Made by a program: the position numbers and the translations under genes | The notes under the pieces: generated by a model | The model's database searches: none | Told to the model about the DNA's origin: nothing | Seen by the model: the letters and a program-made list of their open reading frames with translations, nothing else | Shown: piece by piece, positions 1-7,825 of the stretch | Layout: each line of letters starts with the position of its first letter | How positions within the stretch are numbered: position 1 is the stretch's first letter | Origin: Mycetocola_B reblochoni | Lineage (GTDB): Bacteria > Actinomycetota > Actinomycetes > Actinomycetales > Microbacteriaceae | DNA: 64,000 bases | Assembly (NCBI RefSeq): GCF_003667525.1 | Contig: NZ_RCUW01000011.1 | Location: 1 to 64,000 of the forward strand | Direction: 5' to 3'

Positions 1-77
1 GACGGCAGTAGCGGGGCGATCAACGCCCACTGCGCGTCCGTCAACCGGCGAGTACGAGAGTCCAGAACCAAAGTCAC
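1..77 (-). mobile_element. IS5-like transposase, N-terminal fragment (runs off left edge)
   Basis: Read on the minus strand from a GTG at 77, the frame gives VTLVLDSRTRRLTDAQW followed by ALIAPLLP, the typical opening of IS5-family (IS427-group-like) DDE transposases, whose N-terminus carries a 'LTDxQWxxIxPLLP' signature. Only about 25 residues are inside the window, so the catalytic domain and the other end of the element cannot be seen. The bases between this start and about 123 should be the terminal non-coding end of the element. The family call rests on this short motif only; whether the element is intact is unknown. Confidence 0.7.
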
Positions 78-127
78 CCATCCAGAATCGCGCGTCAATC
101 ACGAACCATATGGGAGACACGCCCTAG
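78..127. repeat. Probable IS5-like terminal end and CTAG junction
   Basis: This stretch separates the transposase start from the CGNR gene and reads, on the minus strand, GGGCGTGTCTCCC near its outer end, as a terminal inverted repeat would. It is followed by CTAG at 124-127; IS5-type elements commonly insert at 4-bp YTAR targets. The partner inverted repeat lies outside the window, so the exact boundary is inferred. Confidence 0.35.
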
Positions 128-678
128 CTGTTCTGACCGGACACGGTGCTCGATCCTCCCCGCTCGGCTCGTGCGCGGTGACGTCGAACGGCTTCTCGGG
201 TAGCGCATCGTGGTGAGCAGTAGCGCTGGGTCCCGTTGCGCGAGATGTCGACGATCACGTTCAGGCAGGGTGTGCTTGCGCAGCGCCCGAGGCGGTTCAT
301 GCCACGCGTGGTCAGGTGGAGCGCTGTCCCTACGGCGATCACCGATTGGAGGACCACCGAGAGATCGTCGTCGATGTCGCGGTAGTGCAGGTGCCAGCCC
401 TCTCCATCGTGGTCGGTCAGGCGCGGATAGGCCGATGCGGCCGCCATCTGCTCATTCAGCAGGGCGGCCCGGCCATCGGCGCTCTGCGCGTCGACGACTC
501 CCAGCCACTGGTCTATGACGTCTCTGCACCGGGAGTGATCCCCCGACTGCTCAGGGAAGGGCATGGTCATGCCGTTCTCGCGCGTGCGGGCGACCACGCC
601 TGAGCGGTCGGCCGGCCAGTCGTTGGCCAGCGATTGAGCAAGGAGGACCGCGTACTCGCCGTAAGGGTTGAGATGCAT
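124..678 (-). CDS. CGNR zinc finger (ABATE-type) putative transcriptional regulator
   Basis: This 184-residue protein has the two-part layout of CGNR/ABATE proteins: an N-terminal ABATE-like region (about 1-120) and a C-terminal treble-clef zinc finger (about 130-175) with cysteines in GRCASTPCLNV and QRYCSPRCATREAVRRHR, the basic helix that would bind DNA. Such proteins are presumed stress-linked transcription factors, and a partner exporter gene next door, as here, is common. The ATG at 678 has a -10-like TGTAAT six bases upstream, which fits a leaderless transcript. It is divergent from the LysE-type exporter at 704 with only 25 bases between, so it probably controls that gene. The stop codon sits on the IS junction (CTAG 124-127), so the last residues may be altered by the insertion. 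Confidence 0.8.
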   Translation of the reverse strand: MHLNPYGEYAVLLAQSLANDWPADRSGVVARTRENGMTMPFPEQSGDHSRCRDVIDQWLGVVDAQSADGRAALLNEQMAAASAYPRLTDHDGEGWHLHYRDIDDDLSVVLQSVIAVGTALHLTTRGMNRLGRCASTPCLNVIVDISRNGTQRYCSPRCATREAVRRHRARAERGGSSTVSGQNS

Positions 679-703
679 AAAGCTATTACATCAGGGTGAT
701 GCC

Positions 704-1372
704 ATGACGAACCTCGTGATGGAGTTCCCCGTTTCCGCGCAGGCCGCGCTCGGCATGACTGCTGCAGCTCTGGTGATGGTGCTTACTCCCGGGCCGAACA
801 TGATGTACCTCGCCTCGCGCAGCGTCGGGCAGGGTCGGCGTGCAGGCCTGGTGTCCCTGGCCGGGACGGCAGTGGGCTTCGTGATCTACATGCTGATGGC
901 CAACTTCGGTCTCGCCATCGTGTTCGTCGCTGTCCCGTGGCTCTTCATCGGGTTCAAGGCCGCTGGGGTCGTGTACGTGGCGTGGATGTCATGGCAGGCG
1001 CTGCGCCGGGGCGGTGCCGGCGTCTTCGAGCTGAGCGACCCGGTCGGGGACAGCGACAGCCGATTGTTCCGGATGGGCCTTGTCACCAACCTGCTCAACC
1101 CCAAGGTCGCGATCATGTATCTCACCCTCATTCCGCAGTTCATCGACCCGGCCCTCGGGAGTCACGTCGTCCAAGGCGTCACGCTCGGGCTGCTCCAGAT
1201 CGGCGTCAGCGTGACCGTCAACGCATTCATCGTCATCGGTGCCGGCGCGATCGCGAGCTTCCTGACGGGGCGACCCGGATGGACCGTGTGGCAGCGACGC
1301 ATCACAGGAGCCCTCCTCGGAGTCGTTGCCATCCTGCTTGCTCGCGACGTTCCCGCCGGAGCCCGCGTCTGA
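704..1372 (+). CDS. LysE/RhtB family amino-acid exporter
   Basis: A 222-residue polytopic membrane protein. The N-terminus has ALVMVLTPGPNMMYL, the TPGPNM motif of the LysE/RhtB superfamily, followed by a Gly-rich helix (GLVSLAGTAVGF) and a conserved NLLNPK loop (about residue 125). About six membrane segments are predicted by eye. Members export basic or neutral amino acids or analogues; the substrate cannot be told from sequence. The ATG at 704 is preferred over an in-frame TTG at 668 because family members start about ten residues before the first helix and the TTG lies inside the divergent CGNR gene. Regulation by the adjacent CGNR protein is likely. Confidence 0.87.
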   Translation: MTNLVMEFPVSAQAALGMTAAALVMVLTPGPNMMYLASRSVGQGRRAGLVSLAGTAVGFVIYMLMANFGLAIVFVAVPWLFIGFKAAGVVYVAWMSWQALRRGGAGVFELSDPVGDSDSRLFRMGLVTNLLNPKVAIMYLTLIPQFIDPALGSHVVQGVTLGLLQIGVSVTVNAFIVIGAGAIASFLTGRPGWTVWQRRITGALLGVVAILLARDVPAGARV

Positions 1373-1445
1373 GTCGCCATGTCTCACGCCGACGCAGCGC
1401 CTCCTCCCCGCCACCGTGAAGGTCGCTCGGCTCGTCGTTGACGAC

Positions 1446-1800
1446 GGAACGGAGCTGCCACTGCCGTCGCGGAGCTGCATCGCGCAGTCGCGTGGTGCGC
1501 CGACCACGGGGTCGCTATCGCGTGGGTCTTGTCCGACAGCGGCGCGACCACCGGTCCGACCGGTGGCGAGGGGCGTGCGGCGTGCGATCGATCGCTCCGA
1601 GGCACAGGCGGCCGTCCTGGCCGTAGACGAACCGCGAAGTGGAACGCTTCCACCGGACCATGGCCGACGGGTGGGCGCACGCCCGGCTCCACATCAGCGA
1701 GCAGGAACGCCGCGACGCTCTCACCGACCGGCTTCACCGCTGCAAGCAGCGCCGGCCCCGCACCACCCACCGCCCCGATCAACGTTCCCGGGCAGGACAT
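1446..1800 (+). pseudogene. Decayed IS481-family transposase, C-terminal half
   Basis: Three-frame reading recovers an IS481-type DDE integrase core in pieces. Frame from 1457 gives ATAVAELHRAVAWCADHG then VAIAWVLSDSGA (family: 'VLSDNGSAYRS'). Near 1545 the match jumps to the frame of 1438: YRSDRWR-like HRSDRWRGACGV, then TNREVERFHRTMADGW and AHARLHISEQERRDAL, ending about 1800. The family motif PQTNGKVERFHRT is interrupted by TAG where CAG (Gln) is expected, near 1624. So the gene carries at least one frameshift and one nonsense change and lacks its N-terminal helix-turn-helix. Neither terminal repeat is obvious. It is dead, and lies directly upstream of the copper operon. Confidence 0.72.
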
Positions 1801-1815
1801 CTCGCTCCGCGGCCC

Positions 1816-1844
1816 TTGCGACCGATACCCCTGGGGGGTATCGT
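1816..1844 (+). promoter_or_regulatory. copZ-copA promoter with CsoR-like palindromic operator
   Basis: A -35 TTGCGA (1816-1821) and -10 TATCGT (1839-1844) are separated by exactly 17 bases. A perfect inverted repeat, GATACCCC (1824-1831) and GGGGTATC (1835-1842) around TGG, fills the spacer and overlaps the -10. G/C-tract palindromes with TAC/GTA flanks are typical operators of CsoR/RcnR-family copper sensors. No csoR gene lies in the window, so a trans-acting repressor encoded elsewhere is inferred. An AGGTCACC-type ribosome site precedes the copZ ATG. Confidence 0.65.
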
Positions 1845-1860
1845 GGTCGCGGAGGTCACC

Positions 1861-2082
1861 ATGTCAACCACACAGAACTATCGCATCGACGGCATGACCT
1901 GCGCGCACTGCGCGCGGAGCGTGAGCGAGGAGATCGCCGCCCTCGGCGGCGTCACCGGGGTCGACGTCGACGTGCCGGCCGGCATCGCCGTGGTCACGAG
2001 CACCGCGCCGCTCCCGGACGACGCCGTCCGCTCCGCCGTCGACGAGGCCGGGTACACGCTGCTCGGCACGGACCCGGAGTGA
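1861..2082 (+). CDS. copZ: Copper chaperone, heavy-metal-associated domain protein
   Basis: A 73-residue single-domain HMA (ferredoxin-like beta-alpha-beta-beta-alpha-beta) protein. The metal site is GMTCAHC at about residues 11-17, and the fold ends with the usual DEAGYTLLG strand. CopZ-type chaperones carry Cu(I) in the cytoplasm to a P1B ATPase. The ATG at 1861 follows GGAGG at the right distance and sits just downstream of the operator-bearing promoter. Its stop overlaps the GTG start of copA in a GTGA arrangement, so the two are co-translated. Confidence 0.9.
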   Translation: MSTTQNYRIDGMTCAHCARSVSEEIAALGGVTGVDVDVPAGIAVVTSTAPLPDDAVRSAVDEAGYTLLGTDPE

Positions 2083-4544
2083 CCGAGACCGCGCTCGCGG
2101 TCACGGGCATGACCTGCGCGAGCTGTGTCGCCCGGGTCGAGAAGCGCCTCGAGCGGATCCCCGGGGTCACGGCGCGCGTCAACCTCGTCACCGAGAACGC
2201 GGTCGTCGAGCATCCCGACACGGTCGCCGTCGACGAGCTCGTCGACGCCGTCGCGCGGGCTGGCTACGACGCCACGCCCCTGGCGCCCTCAGCCGGACCG
2301 GCCGGACCAGCCGGACTGGCCGCGCCGGCGTCGGCGGTCGAACCGCCTGTGCCGCCCGCATCGACGGGCTCAGCCATGCCCGGCGGACAGCAGGGCGGTC
2401 CGGGCGCGGCGCCCGGCATCGCCCCGTGCGTGCCGGAGCGAGTCGGCCGCCGAGCCGGAGCGGCATCGCGCGCGGACACCACGACGGATCCGTACCGTCG
2501 GCGCGCGATCGTGACCGGCGTGCTCGCCGTCCCCGTCGTGCTGCTGAGCATGGTGCCCGCCCTGCAGTTCGACTTCTGGCAGTGGCTGTGCCTGGCGCTC
2601 ACCGTCCCGATCGTCGTCTGGGGCGGGGCGCCCTTCCACCGCGCCGCCGTGCGGAACCTACGGCACGGGGCGGTCACGATGGACACCCTGATCAGCATCG
2701 GCACCCTCGCGGCGTTCCTCTGGTCCGTCTACGCCCTGACCCTCGGCGGTGCGGGTGTGCCGGGGATGCACCACGAGATGAGCGTGATCGCGACCGGCCA
2801 CCACGGTGCGCAGATCTACCTCGAGGTCTCCGCAGCCGTGACCTTCTTCCTGCTGCTCGGCCGCAGCATCGAGACACGGGCGAAGCGGAGCGCGGGGGCC
2901 GCGCTCGGCGAGCTCGCCGCCCTGCAGCCGTCCGACGTCGCCGTCCCGGTCGACCCCGACCCCTCCGACCCGTCGGCGGGGCGTGCGATCCGCACGATCG
3001 CGGTGCGCGAGCTCGCCGTCGGGGACCTCTTCCTCGCGCGCCAGGGCGAGCGGGTGGCCGCGGACGCCGAGGCGGTCTCCGGTGGCGGCGTGGTCGACGC
3101 GAGTGTGGTCACGGGGGAGTCCCTGCCGATCGAGGTGTCCGTCGGCGACACCGTCCTGGCCGGCAGTCTCGTCGCCTCGGGCGTGCTGACGCTCAGGGCG
3201 ACGCGGACGGGCGACGACTCCGAGATGGCCAGGGTCGCCGCGATGGTCGAGCGGGCGCAGAGCGAGAAGTCCCGGATCGCCCGGATCGCCGACCGCGTCT
3301 CCGGGGTGTTCGTGCCCGTCGTGCTCGTGGTCGCGGCCGCGACCCTCGTGGGCTGGCTCGCCTCCGGTGCCGGGGCGGCGACCGCGGTCGAGGTCGCCGT
3401 CGCCGTGCTCATCGTCGCGTGCCCCTGCGCGCTCGGTCTGGCCATTCCCGTGGCGCTCGTCGTCGGCACGGCCAGGGGGGCGGAGCTCGGCATCGCCATC
3501 ACGGGGCCGGAGGCGCTGGAGAACGCCGGCGCCGTCACCACCCTGTACGTCGACAAGACGGGCACCCTCACCGAGGGGGCCGTCACCGTGACGGCGGCCG
3601 CCCTGGCCGACGGTGCGGAGGAGGGGCGCCTGCGCGCGCTCGTCGGTGCCGTCGAGTCCCTCGCCGTCCACCCCGTTGCCTCCGCGCTGGTGCGCTGGGC
3701 GGAGGCGGGCGCGGCCGGGTCGGCCGGGCCGGCCGGGCCGGTGCAGACGGTCCCGCCTGACGTCGAGGTCGAGGACTGCGAGGTGCTGCCGGGCGAGGGC
3801 GTCCGTGCCACGGTGCGGGAGCGCGGTCGTGCGGGGGCCACCCCCGTCGCGATCCTCAGTCCCTCGGCGGCAGGCTCGCGCGGCGCGACGCTCGACGACC
3901 GGCTCGCGGAGGCGGTCGACGCCTCCGCGGCCGCGGGGGAGAGCTGCGTGCTCGTCCTCGTCGACGGTGCGGCCGTCGCCGTGCTCGCCCTCGCCGACCG
4001 GGTGCGGCCCGAGACGCCGTCCGTGCTGGCGCGGCTCGGCGCCGCCGGCGTGCGGGTCGTGATCCTCAGCGGTGATGCACCGTCACCCGTCGCGGCGGTC
4101 GCCGACCGGCTCGGCGTGGCCGAGTGGCACGCCCAACTGAGCCCGACCGACAAGGCGGCCCGGGTCTCCGCTGCGGTCGCCGCGGGCGAGCGCGTGGCCA
4201 TGCTCGGCGACGGCGTGAACGACGCGGCTGCCCTGGCCAGCGCGACTCTCGGCATCGCGGTCGGCACCGGCACCGCGGCGGCGGCGCGCGCGGCCGACAT
4301 CACCATCGTCGGCGGGGGGCTGAGGCCTGCGGTCGACGCGATCCTGCTCTCACGACGCATGCGGGGCATCATCGTCGGCAACCTGTTCTGGGCTTTCGCC
4401 TACAACGTCGCCGCGATCCCTGTCGCCGCGCTCGGGCTGCTGACGCCGATGCTCGCCGGTGCGGCGATGGCGTTCTCGAGCGTCTTCGTCGTGCTCAACT
4501 CGCTGCGGCTTCGCCGGTACAGCGGGGTGGCCGACCGGGCCTGA
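2079..4544 (+). CDS. copA: Copper-exporting P1B-type ATPase
   Basis: An 821-residue ATP-driven Cu(I) exporter of the plasma membrane. In order: one N-terminal HMA domain with MTCASC (11-16); a Pro/Ala/Gly-rich linker (about 70-140, with repeated AGPAGP); eight membrane helices; actuator TGES (about 345); the ion-path CPC (448-450); the phosphorylation site DKTGT (D492); the HP motif (SLAVHPVAS); and the hinge GDGVND (about 710). The last two helices contain AYN and MAFSS, the Cu(I)-selective P1B-1 ligands. The GTG at 2079 is chosen because it overlaps the copZ stop and begins the HMA domain. A second short Ala-Gly-Pro stretch lies in the nucleotide-binding domain. Regulation is shared with copZ. 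Confidence 0.93.
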   Translation: MTETALAVTGMTCASCVARVEKRLERIPGVTARVNLVTENAVVEHPDTVAVDELVDAVARAGYDATPLAPSAGPAGPAGLAAPASAVEPPVPPASTGSAMPGGQQGGPGAAPGIAPCVPERVGRRAGAASRADTTTDPYRRRAIVTGVLAVPVVLLSMVPALQFDFWQWLCLALTVPIVVWGGAPFHRAAVRNLRHGAVTMDTLISIGTLAAFLWSVYALTLGGAGVPGMHHEMSVIATGHHGAQIYLEVSAAVTFFLLLGRSIETRAKRSAGAALGELAALQPSDVAVPVDPDPSDPSAGRAIRTIAVRELAVGDLFLARQGERVAADAEAVSGGGVVDASVVTGESLPIEVSVGDTVLAGSLVASGVLTLRATRTGDDSEMARVAAMVERAQSEKSRIARIADRVSGVFVPVVLVVAAATLVGWLASGAGAATAVEVAVAVLIVACPCALGLAIPVALVVGTARGAELGIAITGPEALENAGAVTTLYVDKTGTLTEGAVTVTAAALADGAEEGRLRALVGAVESLAVHPVASALVRWAEAGAAGSAGPAGPVQTVPPDVEVEDCEVLPGEGVRATVRERGRAGATPVAILSPSAAGSRGATLDDRLAEAVDASAAAGESCVLVLVDGAAVAVLALADRVRPETPSVLARLGAAGVRVVILSGDAPSPVAAVADRLGVAEWHAQLSPTDKAARVSAAVAAGERVAMLGDGVNDAAALASATLGIAVGTGTAAAARAADITIVGGGLRPAVDAILLSRRMRGIIVGNLFWAFAYNVAAIPVAALGLLTPMLAGAAMAFSSVFVVLNSLRLRRYSGVADRA

Positions 4545-4952
4545 GCCGGGAACGACCGGGCCGCGCGGAGGGGCAGCGCGCGTCAGAGCCGGCCCGTGCC
4601 ATAATGGGAGTCGCGCTTCACGCGCTGCGAGACCCCCGTCGTCGGCGGGACGTGATCTCCGATCACCCGGTCCGTTCCCTTCCGCCGCATCGGCGGCTCG
4701 GCTCGGCCCGGCGATCCTCTCACGGTCGCTCGTGTCGTTCCGTCCGCCCCGCATCACGCCCGGCGTCGGCGCCCACGGCGGTCGCGGTCGAATCGGCCCA
4801 CCGGCGTCAGCCACGACCCGGCCCGTCGCCGGCCACCCGGCCGTCGTCCGAGCGGTCGTCGACCGACTCGAGGGGAGCCGGTCGCCCCCTCGCCGCGTCA
4901 CAGGCGCACCCGCACGCCCGGCTCGTCCGGTCCCACACTGCTCAGGAGGAGC
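4545..4952 (+). other. 408-base non-coding stretch upstream of the helicase gene
   Basis: No convincing reading frame was found; open frames here are antisense or out-of-phase GC-rich artefacts. A -10-like CATAAT lies at 4600-4605 without a good -35. The roughly 340 bases between it and the helicase start would form an unusually long leader or could hide a small RNA. No terminator hairpin after copA was recognised. Confidence 0.4.
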
Positions 4953-7106
4953 ATGCCGCCCACCGGCCACCGTCGTTCATCCGGCCACCACGGCTCGCGC
5001 GGTGCGAGCGCGCGCCACGACGACGACGCACCACTGATCCCGATCCTCGCCCGCAAGGTCCGCGAGGTCGAGTCCAAGGCGCAGAAGGGCAAGGTCGGCC
5101 CGACCAACCGGACGAAGTTCCAGGTCATCGCCTTCCTCGTCCGCGAGGAGCGCCGCCGGGTCAAGGCCGACACCGAGATCAGCGACGGCACCCGGGCCGA
5201 GCTGCTCAAGCGTCTCGACGGGGTGGCGACGATCCTGGCAAAGATCGCGGCGAGGGACACCTCGCTCATCGCGCTCCTCGAGGTCGAGCAGGCCGCGAGC
5301 CCCGTCGCCCAGAAACTGCGGCGCGACTGGCTGATCGAGTCCGGTGCGAAGCTCAGCGACGACGAGCTCATCATCACCACGGCGCCGGTGGCACCGACCC
5401 CGAGCGTCCCCGCCTCGCTCGCCGCCAAGCAGGTCCTGCCGCCCTCGGCGAAGGCCCACCGGCGGTCGTCCCCGTTCCTCGCCCCCGACCTCAGGCCCGC
5501 CGCACCGACCGCGCCGCGCCGCCGCCTGGACGGCTGGGAGCTCATGGGCCCGCTGTACAAGGCATTCGAGACGGGCGCGGGCGGCACCGCCGCCAGCATG
5601 ACGCTGCCCGACGCCCCGCGCATCGACCGCCTCGCGCCGGCCGGGCGCGAGATCATGAAGCACCAGGCTCGCTTCGTCGAGGCCGCCAAGCGGGGGCACC
5701 GCACCTTCCTGCTCGCCGACGAGCCGGGACTGGGCAAGACCGCGCAGTCGCTGCTCGCCGCGAGCGTCTCCGGCGCCTTCCCCCTGCTGGCTGTCGTGCC
5801 CAACGTGGTCAAGATGAACTGGGCGCGCGAGGCGGAGCGCTGGCTCCCCGGGCGCGTCGCGAGTGTGATCAACGGCGACGGCGACACCGTGGACGCCTTC
5901 GCGGACGTCCTCATCGTCAACTACGAGGTGCTCGACCGGCACCTGTCCTGGCTCGGGGACCACGGGTTCAGGGGAATGGTCGTCGACGAGGCGCACTTCA
6001 TCAAGAACCTCGGCTCGCAGCGCTCGCAGAACGTGCTCGCGCTCAGCCGTCGCATCCGCGAGCGCACCCCCGACCACAACCCGCTCCTGCTCGCCCTGAC
6101 CGGGACGCCGCTCATCAACGACGTCGAGGACTTCAACGCCATCTGGCAGTTCCTCGGCTGGACGAACGGGGAACGCCCCAACGCCGAGCTCGCCCGGCGG
6201 CTCGACGAGACGGGCCTGACCCCGGCCGACCACGGCTTCTACCCGGAGGCACGCCAGGCCGTCATCGACCTGGGCGTGGTCAGGCGGAAGAAGATCGACG
6301 TGGCCGCCGACCTGCCGGACAAGCTCGTCGCGGACCTGCCGGTCGAGCTGGACGACGACCTCGGCCGCTCGATCCGCGCCGCGGAGACAGAGATGGCACA
6401 GCGGATGTACGCCAGCTACGAGCGCATCATCCTCGCCCGCGGCTCCGAGCGCACCGCCCGCGGTCTCGTCGACCACGACATCATGCGCCTCGTCGCCCAG
6501 GGCGAGCTGGACGACGGCTCCGGCTCGGCCTCCGGCGAGAACGTGTTCAGCATGGTCAGGCGCATCGGCCAGGCCAAGGCACCGCTTGCCGCCGACTACA
6601 CGGCGCAGCTGGCCCGCTCCGTCGGAAAGGTCGTGTTCTTCGCCAAGCACATCGACGTGATGGACCAGGCCGAGCGCGTCTTCGCCGAGCGGGGGCTGCG
6701 GACCGTCTCCATCCGCGGCGACCAGAGCACGCCCGCGCGCCAGGAGGCCATCGACGCCTTCAACACCGACGAGGGCGTGTCCGTCGCGGTGTGCTCCCTG
6801 ACCGCCGCCGGCGTCGGCGTCAACCTGCAGGCGGCGTCCAACGTGGTGCTCGCCGAGCTGAGCTGGACGGCCGCCGAGCAGACGCAGGCCATCGACCGCG
6901 TCCACCGCATCGGTCAGGCGGAGCCGGTGACGGCGTGGCGCATCATCGCGGCGCACACGATCGACACGAAGATCGCCGAGCTCATCGACTCCAAGCAGGG
7001 TCTCGCAGCGAGGGCGCTCGACGGCGAGCAGCGCGAGGCCGGCCCGCAGGACTCGGTGCAGCTGAGTGCGCTGCTCCACCTGCTCGAGCAGGAGATCTCC
7101 CGATGA
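4953..7106 (+). CDS. SNF2-type DEAD/DEAH-box helicase or translocase
   Basis: A 717-residue SF2 ATPase of the Snf2/RapA type. Residues 1-230 are a basic N-terminal region unlike the motor, with coiled-coil potential (REVESKAQKGK; EERRRVKADTE). The motor starts near 250: motif I DEPGLGKT (about 255-262), motif II VVDEAHFIKN (about 343), motif III LALTGTPL; the second lobe has KVVFFAKHIDVMD, motif V VCSLTAAGVGVNLQAA and motif VI QAIDRVHRIGQ. These proteins move on double-stranded DNA; the partner is unknown and no nuclease domain is fused. AGGAGG lies just upstream of the ATG with tight spacing. Its stop overlaps the next start (ATGA). Confidence 0.85.
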   Translation: MPPTGHRRSSGHHGSRGASARHDDDAPLIPILARKVREVESKAQKGKVGPTNRTKFQVIAFLVREERRRVKADTEISDGTRAELLKRLDGVATILAKIAARDTSLIALLEVEQAASPVAQKLRRDWLIESGAKLSDDELIITTAPVAPTPSVPASLAAKQVLPPSAKAHRRSSPFLAPDLRPAAPTAPRRRLDGWELMGPLYKAFETGAGGTAASMTLPDAPRIDRLAPAGREIMKHQARFVEAAKRGHRTFLLADEPGLGKTAQSLLAASVSGAFPLLAVVPNVVKMNWAREAERWLPGRVASVINGDGDTVDAFADVLIVNYEVLDRHLSWLGDHGFRGMVVDEAHFIKNLGSQRSQNVLALSRRIRERTPDHNPLLLALTGTPLINDVEDFNAIWQFLGWTNGERPNAELARRLDETGLTPADHGFYPEARQAVIDLGVVRRKKIDVAADLPDKLVADLPVELDDDLGRSIRAAETEMAQRMYASYERIILARGSERTARGLVDHDIMRLVAQGELDDGSGSASGENVFSMVRRIGQAKAPLAADYTAQLARSVGKVVFFAKHIDVMDQAERVFAERGLRTVSIRGDQSTPARQEAIDAFNTDEGVSVAVCSLTAAGVGVNLQAASNVVLAELSWTAAEQTQAIDRVHRIGQAEPVTAWRIIAAHTIDTKIAELIDSKQGLAARALDGEQREAGPQDSVQLSALLHLLEQEISR

Positions 7107-7477
7107 GCTCCGCCTCGGAGGGGCAGACGTTCCGGCCGGGCATCGCCGTCGGGCTGCTGGCGGCGGCGGCGAGTATCGCGCTGGTCCCCGAGGGGGGCTG
7201 GCGCACGGTGGGGGAGTACCTCGTCACGATCCTCGCAGCAATCATCGGCTGGTACGCGGTGTCGGGTACTCCGCGTTGGGCGGTGGCCCTCGTGCTCCCC
7301 GCGATCGTGCTGTGGAACCCCATCGCGCCGCTGGCCGAGCGGATCGACTCCGCGGGGCTGCTCATCGCGGTCTGGGTGGCCGTGCCGCTGCTGCTTCTCG
7401 TCGCGGGCTTCGTGGTCAGGGTGCCGCGGCCGGACGCCGCGCCGTCGGGCAGTGGCGCCTCCGGCCGGCGCCGCTGA
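7103..7477 (+). CDS. Small membrane protein coupled to the helicase gene
   Basis: A 124-residue protein with four closely spaced hydrophobic segments (roughly 12-28, 36-53, 60-75 and 85-108) and a short basic C-terminal tail. It overlaps the helicase stop by four bases (ATGA), so it is translationally coupled to it. It resembles small uncharacterised actinobacterial membrane proteins (possibly the DUF6804 group; from memory, uncertain). No catalytic motif is visible, and no function is assigned. Confidence 0.7.
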   Translation: MSSASEGQTFRPGIAVGLLAAAASIALVPEGGWRTVGEYLVTILAAIIGWYAVSGTPRWAVALVLPAIVLWNPIAPLAERIDSAGLLIAVWVAVPLLLLVAGFVVRVPRPDAAPSGSGASGRRR

Positions 7478-7501
7478 GGCGCGGCGGGGCGCCGCCGGGG
7501 C

Positions 7502-7792
7502 TCAGCCCGCGGCGATGCGCTGCTGCACCTCGTGCAGGGAGGGGTTCGTCAGCGCCGTCCCGTCCGCGAACAGCAGGGTGGGCACCGTCTGGTTGCCGCC
7601 GTTGACCGACTCGACCAGGGCCGCCGCGTCCGGGTGCTGTTCGATGTCGATCGTGCGATAGGCCACCCCGGCCCGATCCATTTGGGCCGTCAGGCGCTGG
7701 CAGTACCCGCACCACGGCGTCGAGAACACGGTGACCTCGCCGGTCGAGGGCAGGGCCCTCGTCTTCGCCTGATCGATGTCCGCTGCGCTCAT
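7502..7792 (-). CDS. mrx1: Mycoredoxin (mycothiol-dependent glutaredoxin-like protein)
   Basis: A 96-residue thioredoxin-fold protein with the active site WCGYC (Cys28 and Cys31) after a beta strand (VTVFSTPW) and the cis-proline TVPTLL motif, followed by GG-type mycothiol-binding residues. Mycoredoxins reduce mixed disulfides between proteins and mycothiol using mycothiol as electron donor. The ATG at 7792 is chosen over an upstream in-frame start because AGGAGG lies four bases before it and it begins at the usual family position. It is convergent with the small membrane gene and divergent from pfkA. Confidence 0.88.
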   Translation of the reverse strand: MSAADIDQAKTRALPSTGEVTVFSTPWCGYCQRLTAQMDRAGVAYRTIDIEQHPDAAALVESVNGGNQTVPTLLFADGTALTNPSLHEVQQRIAAG

Positions 7793-7825
7793 GGGTCCTC
7801 CTGTTCGGGTGCGGCCCCGCACGCC

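Noticed and set aside
2816..4381. A 521-codon open frame antisense to copA
   Set aside because: Ser/Thr/Ala-rich composition with no family motifs; the sense strand encodes a complete P1B ATPase. Long antisense frames are expected at this GC content.
4350..4970. Minus-strand frame across the gap between copA and the helicase
   Set aside because: Arg/Pro/Gly-rich, no motif, overlaps the 3' end of copA and has no ribosome site.
4124..7103. A very long plus-strand frame running from inside copA through the helicase
   Set aside because: It is an Arg/Pro-rich out-of-phase reading of copA and the helicase; only its last part, from the ATG at 7103, is a real gene.
4953..7106. Helicase considered as part of a phage-defence island
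   Set aside because: No nuclease, methylase or other defence partner is adjacent; only a small membrane protein is coupled to it.
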